A DNA stretch of 29,182 nt from Burkholderiales bacterium (GTDB lineage Bacteria > Pseudomonadota > Gammaproteobacteria > Burkholderiales > SG8-39): NCBI GenBank assembly GCA_919902965.1, contig CAKKSJ010000118.1, positions 1 to 29,182 of the forward strand. The letters are read 5' to 3'. The position numbers were made by a program, and so were the translations under genes. Shown piece by piece: positions 14,726 through 24,118 of this stretch. Positions within the stretch are counted from its first letter, which is position 1, and every line of letters starts with the position of its first letter. The notes below the pieces were generated by a model that had not been told where the DNA came from, ran no database searches, and saw nothing but the letters and a program-made list of their open reading frames with translations.

Positions 14726-16666
14726 CTACGGCGGCAGGGTTCGCCCCGACTCCAGCAGTCTTCCGAATTCCTCCGCCGGCACGGGCTTCCCGAACAGGTA
14801 GCCTTGGATTTCGTCGCATTGATTATTGCGCAGGAACGCAAGCTGCTCCGGGGTCTCCACGCCTTCGGCGATTACGCGCAGATTCAGCGTGTGTCCCAGG
14901 GTGATCACCGCCTGGGCAATCGCGGCGTCGTCGCCATCGCTGACGATGTCGCGCACAAACGATTGGTCTATTTTCAGCCGGTCGACCGGAAAGCGCTTCA
15001 GGTAGCTCAAGCTGGAGTAGCCGGTACCGAAATCATCGATCGACAGCTTTACGCCCATATCCCTGAATGCCTGAAGATCCGCGATCACGTGCTGCGCATC
15101 CTGCATGATCACGCCCTCGGTAACTTCGAGTTCCAGCTGCGCAGGATCGAGCCCGGTCTCGGCGAGTATCTGTTTGACCGCATGCAATAGATTGCTGTTG
15201 TGGAACTGCCGCGCCGAGATATTCACCGCTACGCTGACCGCGGGCAACCCGGCGAGCTGCCAGGCCTTCATTTGCGTGCATGCCGTTCGCACCACCCATT
15301 CCCCGATCGGCACAATCAGGCCGGTGCTTTCTGCAAGCGGAATGAATTTCGCTGGTCCGATCATCCCCAAATCCGCCTGATTCCAGCGTAGCAGTGCTTC
15401 GCAGCCGAACAGGCGGTTGGTGTGCAAATCCACCTGCGGCTGATAGTGCAGCGAAAGCTCGCCGCGCTCCAGCGCGCGTCGCAGCATGCCCTCGAGCGCC
15501 ATGCGCTCGGTGATTATGGTCTGCAATTCCGCGGTATAGAGCTGGTAGGTGTTGCGGCCGCATTCTTTGGCGCGGTACATGGCGAGTTCGGCACTTTTCA
15601 TCAGCGATTCGGGGTCCTGCGCGTCCTGCGGATAGAGCGCGACGCCGACGCTTGCGGTGACGAATACGTCCCTGTCATCTACCGCGAAAGGCTGCGAAAA
15701 CGAATCCACAATCCGCTGCAGTTCGCCCGCGACTGATTGCGCGCTTTTGTGGTCGGAGAGCACGAGCACGAACTCATCGCCGCCCATGCGCGCCACCGTA
15801 TCCATGGCGCGCAGCGACGATTTGAGGCGCGCGGCCACGGCGCACAACAGATGATCGCCGACGCTGTGCCCCAGGCTGTCGTTGACGACTTTGAAATTGT
15901 CCAGATCGAGAAAGGCGACCGCGGCGAAATCGCCGTAACGCTGCGTGCGCACGCAGGCGCGGTCGATGCGGTCGCTCAGCAAATTGCGGTTCGGCAGCCC
16001 GGTCAGCGAATCGTGGTTCGCCTGGCGCACCAGTTCGTCATGGTGGGTCTTTGCGTCGGTGATGTCGCTGTGCACGCCTATGTAGTGGGTCACGGTTCCC
16101 GCGTCGTTTCGCACCGGAGAGATATCGAGCTCGTTCCAGTACATGCTGCCGTCCTTGCGGTAATTGCGCAGCACGACGCGGCAGGGGCGCTCGTCCCGGA
16201 GGGCGGCGCGAACGGTGAGGAGTTCGGGTTGCCCAAGGTCGCTGCCTCGCAGCAGACGGGGATTGCGGCCGAGCACTTCGGCGCTTGAATAGCCGGTGAT
16301 GCGTTCAAACGCTGGATTCACGTACACGATGGGATTGTCCGGCGCCTGGTTGTCGGTGATGCAGATCGCGCTGACGCTGGATTCGATGGCGCGATCGCGC
16401 AACTTCAGGTCTTCTTCGGCGCTCGCGATTGCGCCCAAGGTCCGGTGGATGAGAAGGTAGAGCAGCCAGCCGGAGGAAAAGACGAATAGCCACCCGCTTA
16501 AGGTTTGCAGCCAGGTTACACGTTCGATTTGCAGGTCGAGCACGAGGGCGAACGGAATACCGCTTTGAACGAATACCCAGATGGCTACGAGCAGGGAAAA
16601 TAGCGCCGCGATCCTGAGGATCGTGGTTCTTGCGGACGCCACACTGTTCCCGGAATACGACCCCAT
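14726..16666 (-). CDS. Membrane-anchored PAS-GGDEF-EAL cyclic-di-GMP enzyme
   Basis: The 646-residue protein has two N-terminal membrane helices (about 17-34 and 54-73) and a PAS domain (about 92-205; NPAFERITGYSSAEVLGRNPRLL). A GGDEF domain (about 215-378) with intact GGDEF at 295-299 follows, then an EAL domain (about 388-640). The EAL signature is CEALLRW (EAL 423-425), with downstream NISARQF, ELEVTEG, IDDFGTGYSSLSYLKRFPVDRLKID and AEGVET, so phosphodiesterase residues look complete. An inhibitory RxxD site (Arg286-Asp289) lies exactly five residues before GGDEF, allowing product feedback on the cyclase. Both activities are therefore possible; which dominates cannot be told. The PAS segment is LOV-like but has proline where the photoactive cysteine of GRNCRFL sits, so flavin photochemistry is unlikely. 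Its gene precedes the CDF exporter by 10 bases. Confidence 0.95.
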   Translation of the reverse strand: MGSYSGNSVASARTTILRIAALFSLLVAIWVFVQSGIPFALVLDLQIERVTWLQTLSGWLFVFSSGWLLYLLIHRTLGAIASAEEDLKLRDRAIESSVSAICITDNQAPDNPIVYVNPAFERITGYSSAEVLGRNPRLLRGSDLGQPELLTVRAALRDERPCRVVLRNYRKDGSMYWNELDISPVRNDAGTVTHYIGVHSDITDAKTHHDELVRQANHDSLTGLPNRNLLSDRIDRACVRTQRYGDFAAVAFLDLDNFKVVNDSLGHSVGDHLLCAVAARLKSSLRAMDTVARMGGDEFVLVLSDHKSAQSVAGELQRIVDSFSQPFAVDDRDVFVTASVGVALYPQDAQDPESLMKSAELAMYRAKECGRNTYQLYTAELQTIITERMALEGMLRRALERGELSLHYQPQVDLHTNRLFGCEALLRWNQADLGMIGPAKFIPLAESTGLIVPIGEWVVRTACTQMKAWQLAGLPAVSVAVNISARQFHNSNLLHAVKQILAETGLDPAQLELEVTEGVIMQDAQHVIADLQAFRDMGVKLSIDDFGTGYSSLSYLKRFPVDRLKIDQSFVRDIVSDGDDAAIAQAVITLGHTLNLRVIAEGVETPEQLAFLRNNQCDEIQGYLFGKPVPAEEFGRLLESGRTLPP

Positions 16667-16878
16667 GATTTGCCCTCCTTGCCTTCCGCTGGCGACGGCG
16701 CGTGCGCAGGTGACGGTCGAATACTTACACTATACGGCAGAATCGAAGCACGCCGGAACGTGTTCTGGCACGCTTCCGCTGCCAGCTTGTAAAATTTTGT
16801 GTTGCGTTTTAGGTGCCGCAATGTGCGCAAGCGGTCGCTGTTCTTGACCGGGGACGCCAATCTGCTAAGCTTTTCCGT

Positions 16879-17850
16879 GTGAGCGAGCGCAAGCAGATCG
16901 GCGTCATCAGCCTGGGTGTCATGGGACAGCGCATGCTTGCGCGCCTGGCGGAGCATGCGCGCATGCGCGCGGTCGTGGCCTGGGATCCGAATCCGGCGGC
17001 CGTGGCCGAGGTGCGCAAGCGCTTTCCCGAGCTTCGCATCGCCGCCACGGCGGCGGATGTGATCGCCACGCCCGCGCTGGCTTGCGTTTACATCGCCTCT
17101 CCGCCCTCCAGTCATCTCGCCTACGCCCACCAGGGGTTCGACGCCGGGCTTGCGGTGTTTAGCGAAAAACCGCTCACCGTCGATTTCGCGGAGGGGCGCA
17201 AAGCGATCGCCCGCATCGAGGCCGAGCGCCAGCGCAACGGGGTGAATTTCTCGCTCGCGACCTCGCCCGGACTGGCCGCGATGCAGGCCGCAATCGCCGA
17301 CGGCTCCATAGGCAAACCCGAACGCGTCGAAATCGAACTCGCCTTCGACCAATGGCCGCGCGCCTGGCAGGCGGATGCGGGCCGCTGGCTGGCCGAGCGC
17401 GCCGAAGGCGGTTTTTCGCGCGAGGTGCTGTCGCATTTCGTGTTCGTTCTGCAGCGCGCGCTGGGTCAGTCGAAAGTCGAACAGGCAAAACCGGACTATC
17501 CCGCCGATGGTGTCGGTGCGGAGCGCGCGCTGACGGCGCGGCTGAAGGCGGGCGGCATTCCCGTCACGGTAGCGGCGCGCGTGGCCGGCGAGCTGCCCGA
17601 TTTCAATCGCATGACTTTGATCGGCAGCGCGGGTGCGCTGGAGATACACGACTGGTTTGGCTTGCGCCGCCGCAGCAAGGATGGCGACTGGATCGCAGCA
17701 GGCACGCCGCAGGTCAACCGCCTGGCCGGCCAGTCCGGGCAGCTCGATCAACTGGTGGCAATGATCGAGGGGCGAGCGCATACCCTGCCCGATTTCGCCG
17801 AGGCGCTGGCGGTTCAGGAAACCATCGAAGCCGTGCTCCAAGGGTGCTAG
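16879..17850 (+). CDS. Gfo/Idh/MocA-family NAD(P)-dependent oxidoreductase
   Basis: The 323-residue product has the Rossmann start of this family, IGVISLGVMGQRML (GxxxxGxxG), then VYIASPPSSHLAYAHQGFDAGLAVFSEKPLTVDFAEG with the cofactor-binding EKP motif. The C-terminal alpha/beta domain (about 125 onward) is family-like but divergent. Members oxidise or reduce sugars, inositols and related compounds, or biliverdin; the substrate here is unknown. The GTG at 16879 is chosen because the residues ahead of SERKQIGVISLG are not conserved. The next gene follows after 61 bases on the same strand, so the two may form an operon. A divergent gene lies 212 bases upstream. Confidence 0.85.
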   Translation: MSERKQIGVISLGVMGQRMLARLAEHARMRAVVAWDPNPAAVAEVRKRFPELRIAATAADVIATPALACVYIASPPSSHLAYAHQGFDAGLAVFSEKPLTVDFAEGRKAIARIEAERQRNGVNFSLATSPGLAAMQAAIADGSIGKPERVEIELAFDQWPRAWQADAGRWLAERAEGGFSREVLSHFVFVLQRALGQSKVEQAKPDYPADGVGAERALTARLKAGGIPVTVAARVAGELPDFNRMTLIGSAGALEIHDWFGLRRRSKDGDWIAAGTPQVNRLAGQSGQLDQLVAMIEGRAHTLPDFAEALAVQETIEAVLQGC

Positions 17851-17911
17851 TCGCGCGTTCGGCGGCCGGCGTCCGCGGCCCATGCCCGAGCTGCATTGAC
17901 CGGGCGTATCC

Positions 17912-19579
17912 ATGACCATCCGGATGCTCGCCAGGCTCGAACGCTGCAAGGACCAGTACGGGAGCGGTCATGCGGCAGAAAAACTGGCCCTGCTGCGACA
18001 GCTTGCGCGCGCCGAATTGCGTTCCGCGGCGGCAGTGCGGCGCTTACACGAAGTGCTGTGTTTCCTGCGCGCCTATCCGGACGATGCGCGCGTGCTGGCG
18101 CAGGTGGAACGCATGCTCGCGGGCTACGCAGCGCGCGCCGATCTGCAGCGCCATCGCGCCGCGCTGACGGATTCCGGCATTGCCGGCACGGCCATCCGCT
18201 ATTGCTTTTTCTGGCCCACCCTGAGCTGGCTCGCGCAGCGCTGGCCGCAAAGCATCTGCATGGACCGCAGCGAGTCCGGGTTAGAGAAAAAAATCGCTGC
18301 GGCGCTGCCGCTGCTGCTCAGCTGGGCGGAAGCGGCTGCGCTCAGGCAAATCGATCTGCCGGGCTTTGCCGCGCTAGACCGGCTGCGCGCGCGCGGGGAA
18401 AGCGATGCGGCATTTTTCGCGCAGCGCATCGCCGCCATGCCGGGTGACGGCTTCACGCGTGAAGCTTTCCACGACGCGATCGAGCCGGCTTACGAACTTG
18501 AACCCGGTGCGGATACGCCCGCGCGCACCCGCGCCAGATTTGCCGCAGCGCCCCTGGCCTATCAACGGGGGCCCCTGCGGCGTGCCCGCCCGGATCTGCG
18601 TGCGGAACTCGGGCGCCGCTATCGCGCGCTGCGAACGCTATCGGCGCGCATAGGCGAGCAGCTGATAGCGCTTGCGCGCGGCGCCATGGTGACGCGCTCG
18701 CGCGACCTGGACGCGTTCGCCTACGGCAATGCGCGCGATGTGCGCCTGGTCGATGATGGCGGCGGGCTCGCATTTGTGCTGATCGGCGTCATCCCAGAGC
18801 GGCGCCAGCTGATCCCGGCAAGCTGCGGCTATCTGGTTTTGCACAACGGTGTGCCCATCGGCTATGGCGAGGCCTTTGTGATCGGGCGCGCCGCCACCAT
18901 GACTTTCAATATTTTCGAGACCTTTCGCGGCGGCGAGGCGGCCTACACGTTTGCACGCACCCTCGCGATGGTGCGCCATGTATTCGGCGCCGAGTCCTTC
19001 AGCTTCGATCAGTATCAGCTCGGCAGGGGCAATGACGAAGCCATCGCCTCGGGCGCCTGGTGGTTCTACTACAAGCTCGGATTCAGGCCTTTGACCGCGG
19101 GCGCGCGCCGCCTCATGCGCAAAGAACTGGCGCGCATGCGCGCGAGCCCGAGCCACCGCTCGAGCGCCGCCACTTTGCGCGCGCTGGCCGAGTCGCATCT
19201 GCTGTTCGATCTCGACCGCGGGCGTATCCCCAGCCTGCCGCCTCTGGCCGAGCCGGGATGGCGCGTGGCCGCCGCTCTCGCAAAACGCGCAGGGGTCGAG
19301 CGCGAACGCGCGCTGCAAGCGTGCAGCCGGGAAACCATGCGGCTGACAGGTTTGCGTTCCTTGCGCGGTTTCAGCGCGGGCGAGCGTCTCGCCTGGTCAC
19401 GCTGGAGCCCGCTCGTGGCGTTTGCCTTGCGCGGCGTGTCGCGCTGGAGCCCGGCCGAAAGACGGGCGCTCGCGCGCCTCATCCGCGCCAAGGGCGGCAG
19501 CGACGAAAGCGGGTATCTCGTCCGCTACGCCGCGCATCCGAAGCTGGCGCGCGCGCTGTTCGGGTCCTCTGCGGTTTGA
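17912..19579 (+). CDS. Uncharacterised 555-residue protein with a GNAT-like segment
   Basis: I do not recognise a named family. Residues about 1-240 are helical and Arg/Ala-rich. Residues about 285-400 read like a conserved acyltransferase-type (GNAT-like) core: LIPASCGYLVLHNGVPIGYGEAF, FNIFETFRGGEAAYTFARTLAMVRHVFG, FSFDQYQLGRGNDEAIASGAWWFYYKLGFRPL. The YYKLGFRP end is reminiscent of the final strands of GNAT enzymes, and the GNDEAIASGAWWFY block looks under strong constraint. No signal peptide or membrane helix is evident, so it is probably cytoplasmic. It follows the Gfo/Idh/MocA-like gene by 61 bases on the same strand. An acyl transfer role is only a suggestion from pattern. Confidence 0.7.
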   Translation: MTIRMLARLERCKDQYGSGHAAEKLALLRQLARAELRSAAAVRRLHEVLCFLRAYPDDARVLAQVERMLAGYAARADLQRHRAALTDSGIAGTAIRYCFFWPTLSWLAQRWPQSICMDRSESGLEKKIAAALPLLLSWAEAAALRQIDLPGFAALDRLRARGESDAAFFAQRIAAMPGDGFTREAFHDAIEPAYELEPGADTPARTRARFAAAPLAYQRGPLRRARPDLRAELGRRYRALRTLSARIGEQLIALARGAMVTRSRDLDAFAYGNARDVRLVDDGGGLAFVLIGVIPERRQLIPASCGYLVLHNGVPIGYGEAFVIGRAATMTFNIFETFRGGEAAYTFARTLAMVRHVFGAESFSFDQYQLGRGNDEAIASGAWWFYYKLGFRPLTAGARRLMRKELARMRASPSHRSSAATLRALAESHLLFDLDRGRIPSLPPLAEPGWRVAAALAKRAGVERERALQACSRETMRLTGLRSLRGFSAGERLAWSRWSPLVAFALRGVSRWSPAERRALARLIRAKGGSDESGYLVRYAAHPKLARALFGSSAV

Positions 19580-19630
19580 ACCTCCGCCCCGCCACGACGA
19601 CCGCAGCTCCTGCTTTCGCCTGATTGCGAC

Positions 19631-20278
19631 CTACGCGTCCTGCACAGCGCTGCGCAGCGACGCATAAAAGTTTGTCGCGCCGGTACGAAACCATCCTGCG
19701 AACGCCATCCTCGGTTCGCTGCCCGTCACGGGCGTTACGCGGTGCTTGAGCCGATTCGAAAGCCGGAACAGGATCGCGTCGCCATAGCCGGTGTTTGCGA
19801 CCTCGAAAATTGTTCGCGCGGTTTCTTCGTCGCGGAGCTGAAACACGCCGCCTGAATACGCCCGCGAGCCGAGGTTGATGCTCATGCCGATCAGGCGTTG
19901 TTTGCGTGTCTGCGCGGCATCGCTATGCCAGGTATCGTAGTGATCCGAATTTGGCGCAAGCCGGTACACCTCGCCGCGGAATTCGCTTATTTCCGGGCAG
20001 CAACCGATGACACGTATTGCCTCAAGAAACCCGGGAGCGTTGGCCACGAAATGCAGCAGGCGCCTGGCGGATTCGTCATCGAGCACTTCGTCCGCGCCTA
20101 TGCCGCCATGATCGCGCCGTATCCAGGGCTGCTGCTCAAGGCGCGTCAGCAAGTATTTCAGCAAATCGGCGCCTAGCAGCCCGGGCAGTCGCACGCAGCT
20201 ATGCGCCTGATACTCCGATTTCAGCCGCAGGACCTCATCCGGATTGATGATCTCGCCGGATTTCTGCAGTTGGATCAT
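19631..20278 (-). CDS. 2-oxoglutarate/Fe(II)-dependent oxygenase
   Basis: The 215-residue product has the double-stranded beta-helix signature of Fe(II)/2-oxoglutarate oxygenases of the prolyl-4-hydroxylase type. The iron ligands are visible as WHSD (His118, Asp120) and the distal His179 in RLKHRVTPV, with Arg190 (GSEPRMAFAGWFR) placed to bind the 2-oxoglutarate carboxylate. Such enzymes hydroxylate peptides, amino acids or small molecules; the substrate is not evident. The protein is short, a single catalytic domain with a helical N-terminus. It lies 61 bases after the end of the ThDP-dependent enzyme gene on the same strand, so both may be transcribed together. It converges on the GNAT-like protein gene. 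Confidence 0.85.
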   Translation of the reverse strand: MIQLQKSGEIINPDEVLRLKSEYQAHSCVRLPGLLGADLLKYLLTRLEQQPWIRRDHGGIGADEVLDDESARRLLHFVANAPGFLEAIRVIGCCPEISEFRGEVYRLAPNSDHYDTWHSDAAQTRKQRLIGMSINLGSRAYSGGVFQLRDEETARTIFEVANTGYGDAILFRLSNRLKHRVTPVTGSEPRMAFAGWFRTGATNFYASLRSAVQDA

Positions 20279-20339
20279 TGCGCGCGAGACGATTCGGCTT
20301 GAGCTGTGACGCTTTCAGCGTATCGCGCAGCCGGCGCTG

Positions 20340-21881
20340 TCAAATTCTGAACTCGATCAGAAACGGCCCTTTGCGGCCGCAGGCCGATTTGAACACATCG
20401 GCAAACCCTTCCAGCGTGTCCACGCGCGCCGCCTCCATGCCCATGCCGCCGGCGAGTTTCAGCCAATCGAGCTCCGGGCGCGCGAGATCGAATAAGGCGT
20501 TCGAGGCACGGCCCGGTTTCGCGCCCACCGATACCAGTTCGCCATAGAGGATCTTGTAGATCTGGTTGGCGAACACCACGTTGACTACATCGAGCTTTTC
20601 GCGCGCCTGCGTCCACAGTGATTGCAGCGAGAACATGCCCGCGCCGTCGGCCTGCAGGCATACCACTTTGCGCCCGGGGCAGGCGAGCGCGGCGCCGGTG
20701 GCGCAGGGGAATGCGTGGCCGATGGCGCCGCCGGTGTTCTGCAGCCAGTCCATGGGCGCAGCATTGAAAGTAGGCGCGAACAGCGCGCGGCCGGAGGTCA
20801 CGCCGTCCTCGGCGACGATGCAGTTCTCGGGTAGCAGCGCGGCGAGCGTGGTCGCAAACGCGACGGGCTCGAATTTTCCCTGCAGCAGTTGCGGCTTGAT
20901 CCCGCCCTCAGGAATCGGCACGGTCTTGGGCGCGCCGAGCTCGTCGGCCAGCGCATTCAGCGCTTCGATCGCATCCTGCTCCGCTCGTGCGAGCACATGG
21001 GTGTCCGCGTCCGCCGGCGCCATGAGGCTGGGCTTGCCCGGATAGCCGAAGAAGGCCGTGGGCGGCTTGGCGCCGACGAGGATCACCTGCTTCGTTCCCG
21101 CGAGCATTTTGAGCGCGCCCTCGAGCGCATAGGGAATGCGGTCCACTGGCACGCGCCCGCGCCCGCGCGCCATGCGCGACACCTGCGTGGGTGTGCGCAA
21201 TTTGGCACCGCTGACCTGCGCAACGCGGTTGGCGGCGACGAGACCGGCCTCGGACAAAGCCTGTCCGTAGAGCACCAGTACCGCGGGCTCTTTGCTGCGC
21301 AATACATGCGCAATGCTGCGCACGGTGTCCGGCGCAACGCTGGCGCGCTTGGGCGCCGGCAGCGGCGTGGCGACCACGCCGCCCTCGTTCCAGGCCGTGT
21401 CCGCAGGCAGGATCAAGGTGGCGATTTGTCCGGGCGCGGTGTTCGCTGCCTGCACCGCGGCGGCGGCGTCCGCGCCCACGCTCGCTGCGGCGGCGCTGGT
21501 GCGCACCCAGTCGGAACTCGCGCGCGCCAGTCCTTCGGTATCGGCGGTAAGCGGCGCGTCGTAGGGCCGGTGGTAGCTGGCCTGGTCGCCGACGATATTG
21601 ACCATGGGCGTATGCGCGCGGCGCGCGTTGTGCACGTTGGCGAGGCTGTTGGCGAAGCCCGGCCCGCAGTGGAGCAGGGTCGCGGCAGGCTTGCCCGCCA
21701 TGCGCGCATAACCGTCGGCTACGCCGGACACCACGGTTTCGGCCAGACCGAGAACGCAGCGCATGCCTTCGACCTGGTCGAGCGCGGCGACGAAATGCAT
21801 CTCCGAGGTTCCGGGATTGGCAATACAGGTGTCAACGCCGCTGGCGAGCAGCGTGCGGATTAAGCTTTCAGCGCCATTCAT
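20340..21881 (-). CDS. Thiamine diphosphate-dependent enzyme, acetolactate synthase/decarboxylase-like
   Basis: The 513-residue protein has the three-domain build of the pyruvate oxidase/benzoylformate decarboxylase superfamily. The N-terminal Pyr domain carries the catalytic glutamate (GLAETVVSGVADGYARM, Glu48) and CGPGFANSLANVHNARRAHTPMVNIVGD. The middle domain is degenerate. The C-terminal PP domain has the cofactor motif ADG...N (Asp412 to Asn439, spacing 27), with Ala in place of the first Gly of GDG. It is shorter than true acetolactate synthases (about 560-590) and no small subunit gene adjoins it, so annotation as acetolactate synthase would be unsafe; a 2-oxoacid decarboxylase-type activity is as likely. 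It does not replace the lost ilvB in any obvious way. Confidence 0.88.
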   Translation of the reverse strand: MNGAESLIRTLLASGVDTCIANPGTSEMHFVAALDQVEGMRCVLGLAETVVSGVADGYARMAGKPAATLLHCGPGFANSLANVHNARRAHTPMVNIVGDQASYHRPYDAPLTADTEGLARASSDWVRTSAAAASVGADAAAAVQAANTAPGQIATLILPADTAWNEGGVVATPLPAPKRASVAPDTVRSIAHVLRSKEPAVLVLYGQALSEAGLVAANRVAQVSGAKLRTPTQVSRMARGRGRVPVDRIPYALEGALKMLAGTKQVILVGAKPPTAFFGYPGKPSLMAPADADTHVLARAEQDAIEALNALADELGAPKTVPIPEGGIKPQLLQGKFEPVAFATTLAALLPENCIVAEDGVTSGRALFAPTFNAAPMDWLQNTGGAIGHAFPCATGAALACPGRKVVCLQADGAGMFSLQSLWTQAREKLDVVNVVFANQIYKILYGELVSVGAKPGRASNALFDLARPELDWLKLAGGMGMEAARVDTLEGFADVFKSACGRKGPFLIEFRI

Positions 21882-22085
21882 GGGAAAGATCCGTTCGAGG
21901 GTGAGTGGAAGGAACGCCGCCGCGCGCGCGATTGCCGCTTACGCGCGACGCCGGCATGCGCATAGACTACGCGGCCTGGCTGCCAACATCAACCCGCGCA
22001 AAGCCAGTAAACTGCTGGTCCGCGTCCGCTGCAGAGTTGCGCTTGCACTATCCACGGCCTGGCTCAAACAATCGGTGCTCGGATC

Positions 22086-23741
22086 GTGAGTGATCTGCGC
22101 GCCATGCTCGCTTTTGCCGCGCCGCATCGGGCGGCGCTGGCGTTCTGCGCACTGTTGATGCTGTTCGAGAGCGCAGCCGCGCTGCTGGTGCCCTGGGCCG
22201 GCGGCTTGCTGACCGAGGCCATGCTGCATCCCGCCGGCGCAGGGTCTGCCGGCGTCGGCATGGTCCTGTCGGGCATGCTGGGTTTGTTTGCGCTGCAGGC
22301 CCTGCTCAAGTTCGGCAATATCTATATCCTCGGCAACGCCGCCGACAAAATCGTCGCCGCGCTGAAAGTGCGTCTTTACGATCATCTGCAGGCTCTGCCC
22401 CTTGCCTACTATCATCAGCGGCGCCTGGGCGACACCCTGGCCCTGCTCACCAACGACGTCTATGTCCTGGGCGGCTACATCAGCGGTACCGCGCTGGCGC
22501 TGGTGCCATTATTGTTTACCGCGGGCGGTGCGGTCATCCTCATGTTTCGCATCCGGCCCAGCCTGGCGCTGCTGGCGGTGATCATTATCCCGGTGTTTTT
22601 TCTGCTGGAAAAAATATTCGGCCGGCGCATGCGGCCGCTGGCGGCGCAGTTGCAGGAGGAGCAGGCCGGTGCTGTTGCGATTGCCCAGGAGAACCTGGGC
22701 ATGCTGCCCGCAATCAAAACTTTCACGCGCGAGGCGCAGGAATCGACGCGCTACCGCGAGCAGATCGAGCGCATCTTTCGCCTCAACGTGAAGCAGCGCG
22801 GCATCAACGCCGCGCTGGAGCCGCTGGCGCAGCTGATAGTCGCCGCGGCGATTTTGCTGATACTGGCGCTGGCGAGCGCGGATCTGAGCGCAGGCAGGCT
22901 CGCGCCAGCGCAGCTGGTGAGCTTCCTGATGTACGCAGCCCTGCTCACGCGTCCGGTCGCGGGGCTCGCCGACGTCTACGGGCAGACGCAAATGGCGCGG
23001 GGTGCATCAGCGCGGCTGCGCCAGGCGATGGTGGAAACGCCCGAACCCGCGGGGCATGCAGGCATTGCGCTGCCCGCGGTGCAAGGCGGAATCGAGTTTC
23101 GCGGCGTGCGCTTCGCTTATCGCGGCCGGCCAGCGGCGCTGGAAAACGTCGATTTGCATATTGCGGCGCGCGCGACCATCGCCATCGTCGGCCCGAACGG
23201 CGCGGGGAAAAGCACGCTGGCGCATCTGCTGATGCGCCTGCACGAACCGTCCGCGGGAACGATCCTGATCGACGGCATCGACATCGCCGGCGTGTCGCTC
23301 CCCAGCCTGCGCCGTCAGATTGGCGTGGTGCCGCAGCATGTCTTGTTGTTCAACGCGAGCGTGCGCGACAACATCGCCTACGGGCGCGCCGGGTCCGGCC
23401 AGGCCGAGATCGAAGCGGCGGCTGCGGCTGCGCGCGCGCACGATTTCATCATTGGACTGCCTCAGGGCTACGACACCCTGATAGGCGATCGCGGCGTGAG
23501 GCTGTCGGGCGGCCAGCAGCAGCGTGTCGCGCTCGCGCGCGCCCTGCTCAAGGACCCGCCCATACTGATACTCGACGAGGCCACGGCCATGTTCGATCCG
23601 CAGGGAGAAACGGAATTTCTGCAGGAATGCGGGGAGGCGCTCAGGCGCCGCACGGTGCTGTTGATCACCCACCGGCCGGCGAGCCTGGCGGTGGCGGACA
23701 GGATCGTGCGCATGGAGCAGGGGCGGATCGTTGCGGGCTAA
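22086..23741 (+). CDS. ABC half-transporter (MsbA-like exporter), fused membrane and ATPase domains
   Basis: The 551-residue product is a type IV ABC exporter half-molecule that should act as a homodimer in the inner membrane. Six hydrophobic helices lie within residues 15-295, with the ATPase domain from about 335. Motifs are Walker A GPNGAGKST (369-377), Q-loop VPQHVLLF (around 415-422), signature LSGGQ (473-477), Walker B ILILDE (493-498) and the LITHRP H-loop. All catalytic residues look intact; the D-loop reads AMFD instead of the usual SALD. Substrate may be lipid, drug or peptide and cannot be told. The start is GTG at 22086. It is divergent from the ThDP enzyme gene with a 204-bp gap, and is unrelated to the type I secretion ATPase further right, which has an extra N-terminal domain. 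Confidence 0.92.
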   Translation: MSDLRAMLAFAAPHRAALAFCALLMLFESAAALLVPWAGGLLTEAMLHPAGAGSAGVGMVLSGMLGLFALQALLKFGNIYILGNAADKIVAALKVRLYDHLQALPLAYYHQRRLGDTLALLTNDVYVLGGYISGTALALVPLLFTAGGAVILMFRIRPSLALLAVIIIPVFFLLEKIFGRRMRPLAAQLQEEQAGAVAIAQENLGMLPAIKTFTREAQESTRYREQIERIFRLNVKQRGINAALEPLAQLIVAAAILLILALASADLSAGRLAPAQLVSFLMYAALLTRPVAGLADVYGQTQMARGASARLRQAMVETPEPAGHAGIALPAVQGGIEFRGVRFAYRGRPAALENVDLHIAARATIAIVGPNGAGKSTLAHLLMRLHEPSAGTILIDGIDIAGVSLPSLRRQIGVVPQHVLLFNASVRDNIAYGRAGSGQAEIEAAAAAARAHDFIIGLPQGYDTLIGDRGVRLSGGQQQRVALARALLKDPPILILDEATAMFDPQGETEFLQECGEALRRRTVLLITHRPASLAVADRIVRMEQGRIVAG

Positions 23742-24118
23742 AGGCGTGCTGGAGTCGATGGTTTGCGTAAAAATCGAGCGCGTGCGTAGACAGGTAAAAC
23801 GGTGGAGAAGCTTATGGATACTGCCTCTCAGCCAGATTCTAAGCGAGCGATCAAGGCACATCTGTACGCTGTCTCGAATTCATGCATCTGCCAAGAGCAG
23901 CCATTGCGCGCTCTGCGCGCCAAGCGTTGTTTTGCGCGGATGAAAAGCGTATCCGCTCAAGACAACGGTTCTGGAAAAAGCAAAGGCAGTACGCGGGGTT
24001 CAATCGACGATCCGCACGGACGGGCCGCCGTCCGCGCAAGCATACTCACTACAGCCCGGCGTGTTGTTGATGTCGGCGCGCGGCGAATGCACGCGCACAG
24101 CGGCGCCGATGTTATAGC
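23742..24118. other. Gene-poor stretch between convergent transporter genes
   Basis: No supported gene. A + strand open frame at 23802-24173 has no recognisable content and runs into the adaptor gene. A GC-rich hairpin CGGACGG/CCGTCCG at 24017-24034 could serve as a terminator for one or both convergent genes but lacks a T tract. The sequence is visibly less GC-rich than the genes on either side. Confidence 0.5.
24017..24034. terminator. Hairpin between convergent genes, possible terminator
   Basis: A 7-bp stem CGGACGG/CCGTCCG with a 4-base loop lies about 85 bases beyond the end of the HlyD-like adaptor gene and 275 bases beyond the ABC exporter gene. No T run follows on either strand, so an intrinsic terminator role is uncertain. 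Confidence 0.3.

Noticed and set aside
20340..21881. ThDP enzyme as a relocated replacement for the broken ilvB
   Set aside because: It is shorter than acetolactate synthase, lacks close likeness to the IlvB C-terminus left at 6477-6788, and has no small-subunit partner.
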